A stretch of 64,000 nt of DNA from Hymenopus coronatus (lineage: Eukaryota > Arthropoda > Insecta > Mantodea > Hymenopodidae), in NCBI GenBank assembly GCA_030762935.1, contig CM060895.1:33751001-33815000 (forward strand), read 5' to 3'. Both the position numbers and the translations under genes were made by a program. Shown here piece after piece: positions 56,986 through 64,000 of this stretch; positions within the stretch are counted from its first letter, which is position 1; every line of letters starts with the position of its first letter. Below the pieces are notes generated by a model. That model saw nothing but the letters and a program-made list of their open reading frames with translations, did not search any database and had not been told where the DNA came from.

Positions 56986-56998
56986 GAGAGAGTAGAAC
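56820..56998 (+). repeat. Dispersed repeat X with (CA)n, copy 1
   Basis: GTGAGTCTCAGGTAACATTG, the CGACAAATCCCGGTCCCGCG block and CTCGGTAGTTATCGTGCATT recur on the opposite strand at 58990-59165. A (CA)n tract of about 44 bp (56941-56984) adjoins it. Identity unknown; a SINE or MITE is possible. Confidence 0.6.
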
Positions 56999-57234
56999 TT
57001 GGGTACATTTGCACGTCTTTGTATGGTTGCATATTCACTCCACCAGCCTATGTACATGTTAAAAACATTTTTCAGGACGAAGAATTCGAGCAAAGAATTA
57101 GACGAAAGTTTATGCTTAAATTTCCTAACAGACTACTTCCGTGTAGAAATACATATTGCAACTCGTGGATCACTTTAACGAAACAGGTTGTGTGAATAAC
57201 AAGAAAAAGCAACGAACCCGTCACATTTTTTTTT

Positions 57235-57485
57235 TTTCATTTATATAGCCTCTTTTAGCATCTAAGGTCACATAGGGGGCTTTGCATTAGAAACAGCTCG
57301 TTGTCTATAGGTTCTTTACGTTGCGTTTAATTTTTTTCTTTATCTTCCTGAAGAAAAAATAAACACACACATTCACTCTCACATGCATACTTCCAGACTC
57401 TATGGGGGGATAAGCCGTGAGTCGAACGCGGAATCTCCGGGTGAAAAATCAGTTCGTTGACCACTCGACCGCGGAGGCAGTCTGT
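57235..57485 (-). mobile_element. SINE-B, second copy
   Basis: On the minus strand GGTCGAGTGGTCAACGAACT (A box) and TTCCGCGTTCGACTCACGG (B box); the body and 3' end TGACCTTAGATGCTAAAAG match 26940-27185. Confidence 0.8.
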
Positions 57486-57914
57486 CACGTTCTTACTGAG
57501 GAAGAACCTGACGAATTCGTTGATGCCTTATATAAATTTCCGCACTATGACTTTTTGTAACATCCAATTACTGAATTGAAGTCTTTTGTTATAATATGTA
57601 CGTTGTAATTGGTGAGATACTGTAATTACATAAGATTTTAATTTGAGTTATTTCTTTACTGTATGAGCTAATGCTCCCAAAATGCCTGCCTACTGTCCTA
57701 AACGCCTCAAAGATTTCATAGAACTGCGTTCCAAAACAGCACCAAAACGTCAAACTTTTTCCTCAGTAAGAACGTGACGGATTCGTTGTCTTTTCTGGTT
57801 ATTCAAAGAACTTGTTTCGTTAAACCGATTCAATTCCGAGTTGCAATATTGTATTCCTACACGGAAGTGGTCTGTTAGGAATTTCAAGCTTAATTCTTCG
57901 TTCCGAAATATGAT
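57486..57914. other. Low-copy DNA
   Basis: No gene supported; a 122-codon minus frame (57750-58118) overlaps SINE-A and has no domain. ACAGACTACTTCCGTGTAGA, then AATACATATTGCAACTCG, at 57128 is repeated in reverse at 57840-57880, a partly duplicated segment of about 150 bp. Confidence 0.45.
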
Positions 57915-58108
57915 GTTAACATGTACATAAGCTCGCGTCGATCCCAAGCGACCGCATGTGAGATTTGTGGTGGACAACGCGGAGCAGGGGCGGGTTTTCT
58001 CTGGGCTTTCTAGTTTCCCCCGCCATTCCACCTGTGCTGCAATTTCATTCCATGTATCAGCAGTGTCATCGCCTGTGGTGTCACAAGTAGTAAAAACGGG
58101 CGTTAAAC
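57915..58108 (+). mobile_element. SINE-A body, second CGTTAAACA-type copy
   Basis: GATCCCAAGCGACCGCATGT through TTGTGGTGGACAACGCGGAG and CATGTATCAGCAGTGTCATC to CGGGCGTTAAACA, where the family H copy begins. Confidence 0.75.
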
Positions 58109-58936
58109 AGTGTTCCATTCACATGACTTTCTCTACATCTCTGCAACAAATTATTCTTAAAATGCTAATGATTTTATTTACTTAATGCTAATCGAGAAAG
58201 AATTAGCAGAAATAGTCTTATTACTTGCTTCCTTGTAAGTAGAAGCGAAATAAGGGACTACCATATGTTAAAGTGATAGTCAAAAGCTGGTTGTTATGTG
58301 ACTGAAGTTCCTTTGTTTGTACGGACAGGAGTTGACAAATTCCTGTATGAGAAAAGTATAAGTTTTTTTAAAGATGAAACCAAAAACATGGACTATCTCA
58401 AAAACGATCAACTCCACGAAAAAAAAAAAAGTATATAACATAAGTTGTGTTCTAACGCGCTCTACAATTTTTGTGTGTTAAGTTTTTTTCCATCTCTTAC
58501 CTTTTAGCAATTATGCAAACTTTTGTCAAATTCATCCAGAATAAAAAAGTTTTCAGAGGCTATTTCCAGAAAATTTAAGATATACATTTTATTTGTGAGG
58601 TAACTATCTTTAATATACGATATTTTAATCAAAATCGTTAGTCATTTTTGAGAAAATCAAAATTTTCCAAAAAAGTTCTATGTAAAGGGTAGTTGGGGGT
58701 GGGAGGATTTTCTTGAAAATCTTCGTGTCGCATCCTTGGAAGATACCAAACTTAAATACCAAGACAGACAGACAGACACGCAAACACATGGACCTTTTTC
58801 CAAAAATGCTATTTGTTTTTGGATTCGGGGGACCCAAAACGTTTGTTTGTAGTGAAATCTCGGTATCGAATTTTTGGGTGCATTACAATACATTCTCTAT
58901 ACACTATGTACATAAGTTGTACGTGTACAGAAAGTA
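58109..58936 (-). mobile_element. Family H element joined to a SINE end
   Basis: Starts at AGTGTTCCATTCACATGACT, lacking the outer ATCTGAT, and ends TGTACGTGTACAGAAAGTAA. The microsatellite is (GACA)n-like at 58763-58782 rather than (CA)n. Confidence 0.85.
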
Positions 58937-58989
58937 ATAAGAAACACGCTCGCATAGTGAATATGTAACCATACTATAGTAGGCACACG

Positions 58990-59165
58990 TGTAAATATAC
59001 CCAGTCACTTCAAGGTCTACTCTCTCATTGTGTGTCTGAGAGAGATTTAGCAGAAGCCGAAAATGCGCGATAACTACCGCGGGCTCGCGTTGTGCGGGAT
59101 TGGGATTTCTCGCGGGTCTCGGACTAGAGGGTGTCAATTGTCCCGTCAATGTTACCTGATACTCA
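58990..59165 (-). repeat. Dispersed repeat X, copy 2 (inverted)
   Basis: Its reverse complement begins GTGAGTATCAGGTAACATTG and continues GAAATCCCAATCCCGCACAA and CGCGGTAGTTATCGCGCATT, matching 56820-56940. The CA tract is replaced by GAGAGA-type sequence. Confidence 0.6.
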
Positions 59166-59262
59166 CTGTAGTATGAAGTACATTATTCTTCACACGAGTG
59201 GAGCTCTAATGCCAATTGGCACAAGTAGTCCACCCAATCTACTGCTCACTACCTACCCAGTG

Positions 59263-59456
<194 letters not shown>

Positions 59457-59589
59457 TTATTTGATCTGTATCCCTTTCATTTTTGTTTTAGGATTAGGGT
59501 TATTGCGGATGAAGCCTTCAGTCATTAAAGTACAGCATTAAGCATAAGCTTTGTGGCCCTTTGCTACCAATGATCTCCTATCAGGGAGG

Positions 59590-59850
59590 GATGAGGGGAG
59601 TGATACGATGAACGATCAAAACCGGATGACGACGGGCGCATGCGTGAACGGGGTCCATAACGTTTCCAGATAGAACACTCGTTGCACTCCCAGAAGCCCC
59701 TGAACTCCTGGTAGCAATGCGAAGGGGCGTCCCACCCAAAGGATCTCTAAAGTAGACTCTGACAGGGAGGCCCCCGCAAGGACATCAGAAAGGAACCTTC
59801 ATAGAGCACACAACCATTACTCAGCCGCAAACCACTGAACACGGTCGTCT
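59590..59850 (+). repeat. LTR- or promoter-like dispersed repeat, copy 2
   Basis: ACCGGATGACGACGGGCGCA, AACGTTTCCAGATAGAACAC and AGGAACCTTCATAGAGCACA correspond in order to 16840-17040. The TATA-like box of copy 1 is altered to TTCATAGAGC here. Confidence 0.5.
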
Positions 59851-59949
59851 GGTTCTTTAACTCTGAAACAGATTACCAAGAATTGATGGTTTCAGCTAAT
59901 GATGACCAAAAAAGTCAGATGAAGCACCTCAACATTCGCCTGCTGACTC

Positions 59950-60220
59950 GGGGAAATCACGAAAAATCCGAGGATCAGACATTCTCAGAGGATCGAGCCC
60001 GCGACCTTCCGAATACGGTGAAAAATTACCCAGCCATCCCGCTCTTTGCCTTGTTTAGCCTCACCGCACACACACATACACTTGCATATGCAAATTGTAA
60101 GGCTCAAGGGAAGAATCGGAATAATTTTATATAAACAAAAATTCCTTTCGTCAGCAAATAATCAAACCTGGGCCTCTGAAGGCCAGTGTGCTAACCACTT
60201 AACGATAAACTGTCTGTATG
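59950..60220 (-). mobile_element. Possible minus-strand SINE pair
   Basis: GATCGAGCCCGCGACCTTCC (59993) and ATCAAACCTGGGCCTCTGAA (60161) are each reverse B-box-like. The second has AGTGGTTAGCACACTGGC upstream on the minus strand, a good A box. A CA-rich tract at 60066-60078 lies between them. Confidence 0.55.
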
Positions 60221-60356
60221 TGACCCCAAGGTCATTTTTCTCACACAATTTGCTTCACTACTTCATGACTTGCTTTGCTAAGTAATATTGGACATAAGTC
60301 TTTTCCGCCAAAACGAAAAGTATGTTATCTTCTTTAGCATATAAACGATCAGTTTT

Positions 60357-60473
60357 TACTTTCTCTACCATGTACAATGTAGTAGGCAGAAAAGATATTC
60401 CATTTCACCCAAAATACGATTTCACCGGAAATAAATGCTTTGAGGACCACTAAATAAAGTAAATTGTTAGAAA
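60357..60473 (+). mobile_element. Outer family H copy, 5' end
   Basis: TACTTTCTCTACCATGTACA to AAATTGTTAGAAAAA, cut at the second A-run site by a copy in the opposite orientation. Its 3' part is at 61366-61697. Confidence 0.75.
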
Positions 60474-61365
60474 AATCTGATGTGTTCCACTCATATGACT
60501 TTCTCTACTTCCCTACAACAAATTATTATTAAAAAGGTTATGCTTCTTTATACTTCATGCTAATTGAGAAAAAAGTAGCATAAATAGTCCTATCACTTGC
60601 CTCCTTGTAAGTAGAAGCGAAATAAGGGAGTAACATAGCTTAAAGTGAAAGCCAAAAGCTGGTTGCTATGTGACTGATGTTCCTTTGTTTGTATGGACAG
60701 GAGTTGACAAATTCCTGTATGAGAAATATATAAGTTTTTCAAAGCTAAAACTAAAAGGAAGGATCAACTCCACGAAAAAATGTATATGACATAAATTGTG
60801 TGTTTTAATGTGCTCTACATTTTCTGTGTAGCAGGCTTCAGTCGATCTCTTACGGTTTAGCAGTTATGCAATATTCCGTAAAATTCATCCAGAATAAAGC
60901 AGTCTTCAGAAATTATTCCCAGAAAATTCTAGATATACATTTTTTTTGTCTGGTAAATATCTTTAATATGCGATATTTTAATCAAAATTGTTAGAGCCAT
61001 TTTTTTAAAAATCAAAATTTTATAAAAAAAGTTCCACGTAAAAGGGTAGTTAGGGGTGGGGGTATTTTCTTGAAAATCTCCATGTCGCATCCTTGGAAGC
61101 TACGAAACTTAAATACCAAGTTTGGTATTTAACGGTCTTTTCGTTTTTGAGCTATGCTGCCCACAAACACACCTACACTGACACACACACAGACAGACAC
61201 ACACACACACACACACACGGATATTTTTCTAAAAATGCTTCTTTTTTTGCATTAAGGAGGTCCTAAAACATGTGTTTCCGGTGAAATCTCGGTATCAAAA
61301 TTTTGGGTGCATTGCAATACTTTCTCTATACAGTATGCACATAGTACGTGTAGAGATTAGTAAAA
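60474..61365 (-). mobile_element. Inner family H element, full length
   Basis: ATCTGATGTGTTCCACTCAT to CGTGTAGAGATTAGTAAAAA, with long (CA)n at 61174-61218. It lies inside a forward copy, so nesting occurs in both orientations. Confidence 0.85.
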
Positions 61366-61697
61366 AATACTTTTTATTTCAAATATATTTTTGTGGAGTT
61401 AACCATTCGGAGATATTCTTTATTTTCTTTTTAAAATGTCCGATGTTAAAATTTGCTAAAATGAGAAGTTGTCTTCCTCTTCGTGCAAATAAATGTAATT
61501 TCAAGGCCATAAGTATATCAATACAATTCATGTACTCCCTAATTCCCCTTGAACAAATAAAAAGTATTTAATTAAACCATTTCTACAATCTTTATCTTGA
61601 TCAGCTTAAAGTAGAAGAAGAATGAACTTTCGTAATGATAGTTTGTTGTAAAATAGTAGAAACAGTCTTATGAATTTAACACATTGGATGTTTTAAG
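61366..61697 (+). mobile_element. Outer family H copy, 3' part
   Basis: TTATTTCAAATATATTTTTG through GTTGTAAAATAGTAGAAACA to GAATTTAACACATTGGATG. About 550 bases of the outer copy are missing at the insertion. Confidence 0.65.
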
Positions 61698-61995
61698 TAT
61701 TTTCAAAGATTAAAATCTCACGTGATATATATATATAGCTGCTACCACTTTTAAGTTGTAATCGGTTTCAATGTATGTTTTGCTGTATCATTGGCTACGC
61801 AATTATTTATCAGTACAACTTGTTTTTAGTACATGAGATTGGTTTACGTGTGCATTGGAGGGAAAATGCTCTTTATTGTACCCCAGGGTACATGTTCGTA
61901 GTGGGTCATTTCATTATGGGAATCAATGAGCGCGTAACCAGAGAACGAAACTAACAAATGACTCTAGGAAAGTGTAACGGATTTTTATATGTAAA

Positions 61996-62819
61996 AATCT
62001 GAATTGTTTCATTCAACCTATTCTACCAATAACCTGTTTACGAAAAATTATTCTTCTTTCTACTCCATGCTAATCGAGAGAAGCACTTAACAGAAATGGT
62101 TATTACTTAGATCTTTATAAGTAGAAGGGAAGTAAAGCAATACACTATGCTTAAGCGATAGTCAAATGTTTTAAAAGCTGTCGCTATACGATTGTCATTG
62201 AAGTTAGCTTCTACACATGGTCAGGAGTAAATTAAAAGGAAACCTTGATGTCTTCCTATTTGAGAAAAGTTAAATATTTTAAGATTTAATCCAATAACAA
62301 CGAATATCTCCACAAGAAATAAAAAATTATTAACGACATAAATGAATGTTTTCATAAGATTTACATTTTCCGTGGAGTCAATTTTTGTGCATCTCTTATG
62401 GTTTATCAGTTAAGCAAAAGTCATTGAGAATGAAAAGAACTTCAGAGGCTATTCCCAGAAAATTTAAAATATACTTTTTTGTGAGGTAAATATTTTTAAT
62501 ATACTACATTTTAATCAAAATTTTGAGAAAATAAAATTTTCAAATTGAGTAGGCTAGCTGTGCTTTGAAAATCTTTCTGTCGCATCCTTGGAAGATACTA
62601 AACTGAAATACTAAATTTGGTATTTAAAACGATCTTTTCGTTTTTGAGCTATGCTGATCACAGCTACAGAAACCCCACACGGACCTTTTTCTAAAACTAT
62701 TTTTTCGTACTCACCTGACCTCAAAACATGTATTTCCGGTGAAGTATTGGTACCGAAGTTTCAGGTGGAATACAATACATTCTCTATTCACTATGTGCAT
62801 ATGGGCTAGAGAAAGTAAA
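61996..62819 (-). mobile_element. Family H element, full length, old
   Basis: AATCTGAATTGTTTCATTCA to ATGGGCTAGAGAAAGTAAAG, with palindrome remnant CACTATGTGCATATG and almost no microsatellite. Confidence 0.8.
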
Positions 62820-62906
62820 GAGCGTTTTAGTGTTTGTGTGTGTGTGTGCGCGCGTAAGCACTAGTTTGTCCGCATAACTCAGAAAGAAAGAGTCAGTTAA
62901 ATACCA

Positions 62907-62963
<57 letters not shown>

Positions 62964-63210
62964 TTCAGATTCTTCTAAGAATACGACACGAAGATTTCCC
63001 TCCCACCTCAACCTACTCTTTTTCATGGAAAATTTCTCCAAAATATTGATTTTCTCAAACATGGCTCTAACTACTTTGATTAAAACACCATGTGTTAAAT
63101 ATGCTTTATATGAGAAATGAAATGTATCTGTTGAATTTCCTGGGAATAGAACATGGAGTCCTTTTGATTCTAAACGAGTTTTGCATAAGTGGTAAACCGT
63201 GAAGCAGAAG
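62820..63210 (+). mobile_element. Family H fragment with an (AT)n expansion
   Basis: Starts in the (TG)n tract (62836-62850), then TCCGCATAACTCAGAAAGAA and TTAAATACCAAACT. A pure (TA)n run of about 48 bp follows at 62911-62959 where other copies have the TTGGTATTTAAG block, and the body then continues to TAAGTGGTAAACCGTGAAG. Confidence 0.8.
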
Positions 63211-63329
63211 TCACCAAAACACTCGCGAATACAGTCCCTGAATCAGGTGAGGGCGATGTGGGCTATGACGTAACGTTACAGTCCATTCACCCCTTCCCTG
63301 AGACGCGCAGTTGTGGAGTGTCTGTCGTA

Positions 63330-63547
63330 GTGAGGTGCCTGCTCTAGATCATAATAAGAAGCCACGGAAACGTGTACGTACATTTAAGCACAAATGGAAA
63401 GAACAATTTTTCAGTACTGCTTCTGGCGAAAATGTAAAGTGCCTTATACGTTCCAAGAGTTTACAGGGAATATATAAGGCTAACATAAAACGTCCTTATA
63501 TTACGTGTCTGAAAGAGCACGTGAACATTACAGTAAAGAAATTATAA
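63330..63547 (+). pseudogene. Degraded BED-type zinc-finger fragment
   Basis: The frame reads RTFKHKWKEQFF, then NVKCLIRSKSLQGIYKANIK, RPYITCLKEH. This resembles the BED finger of GTF2I-repeat/ZBED-like, hAT-transposon-derived proteins, whose core is aromatic-rich W-x-x-x-F/Y-F followed by C-L-x-C and R-H-(3-4)-H. Here the second Cys is Arg and the first His is Pro, so zinc binding is lost. A TAA ends it. No following domain is present within the next 450 bases. Role in the source element: DNA binding in the nucleus. Confidence 0.45.
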
Positions 63548-63595
63548 CAAAATGAATCAACAAATTAATATACACTGATTATCATACCCTCTCAT

Positions 63596-63770
63596 GTATT
63601 ATTATTGTTGTTGTTATTATGATTATTATTATTATTTGTAGTAGTAGTAGTAGTAGTAGTAGTAATAGTGGTGTTATTAGTATTGTTAGTGTTATTTGTA
63701 TTAGTATTGGTGGTGGTGATAGTGGTAGTGGTGGTGGTCGTGGTCGTGGTGATCTTTGGAGTAGTAAGTA

Positions 63771-63802
<32 letters not shown>

Positions 63803-64000
63803 AGTCAGTCAGTCAGTCAGTAAGTAATTAAATCAGTAAGTCAGTCAGTAAGTAAATGAATCAGTAAGTCTGTTAGTAAGTAAGTCAGTCAGTACGTCAG
63901 TAAATCAGTCAGTAAGTCAGCCAGTAAGTAAATAAATCAGTAAGTCAGCAAGTCAGTTAGTAAGTCAGTAAGTCAGTCAGCAAGTCAGCAAGTCAGTCAG
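63596..64000. repeat. TTA/TAG/TGG and (AGTC)n microsatellite tract
   Basis: Trinucleotide runs (TTATTG, TTA, TAG, GGT types) at 63597-63752 pass into (AGTC)n interspersed with AGTA units from about 63765 to the window end. The array continues beyond the window. Confidence 0.95.

Noticed and set aside
63765..64000. CRISPR-like direct repeats at the right end
   Set aside because: The units are four bases long with no spacers; it is a simple (AGTC)n tract in an animal-type genome.

Overview
The window is repeat-dominated nuclear DNA from an animal, most likely an invertebrate. It is AT-rich and has no operons, no ribosome-binding sites and no long open reading frames except those forced by microsatellites. 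It carries tRNA-derived SINEs, a mariner transposase relic, a nuclear copy of mitochondrial cytochrome b, and long CA, GA, AT and tetranucleotide tracts. The phylum cannot be fixed from the sequence. I find no intact protein-coding gene; the coding remnants are the mariner piece, the cytochrome b piece, a degraded BED-finger piece at the right end, and a doubtful signal-peptide exon near 51.5 kb.

The dominant component is one interspersed family, here called family H. It has about 25 full or near-full copies (roughly 770-890 bases) and many fragments, and covers about half of the window on both strands. A copy in its forward sense begins with ACTTTCTCTA, followed within about 15 bases by the perfect palindrome ACTATGTACATAGT. 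Then come a conserved block, a (TG)n tract, about 600 bases of conserved AT-rich non-coding sequence, the inverted partner TAGAGAAAGT, a small hairpin ATGTG-(7 nt)-CACAT, and finally CAGATTTTT. Copies have no evident target-site duplication and sit in T/A runs. This architecture (5' terminal repeat, its complement just inside the 3' end, 3' stem-loop, internal microsatellite, insertion in T runs) matches HINE/DINE-1-like non-autonomous Helitron2 (Helentron) elements; the class call is inferred, the family is directly visible. The best reference copy is 46532-47407 (minus).

Layout: 0.9-3.1 kb is an old family H copy whose internal microsatellite has grown into a 1.75-kb minisatellite. 3.1-8.2 kb holds H copies, a 165-bp foldback element and a GC-rich SINE-headed repeat. 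9-17 kb holds H copies, two SINE-like units, a Penelope-like motif and an LTR-like repeat. 17-24 kb is a stack of nested H elements with two SINEs inserted in them. 26.9-28.8 kb is a nest of two SINEs, an H copy, the cytochrome b fragment and a third SINE with an 11-bp target duplication. 28.8-42.7 kb is mostly H copies, several inserted in other H copies at the same internal A-runs. 42.7-45.1 kb is low-copy AT-rich DNA with one CpG-dense island. 45-56 kb mixes H copies with mariner, SINEs and an inverted-repeat structure. 56-64 kb holds SINE-A/B copies, a divergent repeat pair, tetranucleotide arrays, more H copies, a BED-finger relic and a terminal (AGTC)n array.

The repeats interact as a layered insertion record: SINEs inside H, H inside H, H at a SINE/NUMT junction, mariner against H. 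There is no sign of co-ordinated genes. Boundaries were read by eye and are good to about 5-20 bases for young copies and worse for old ones.
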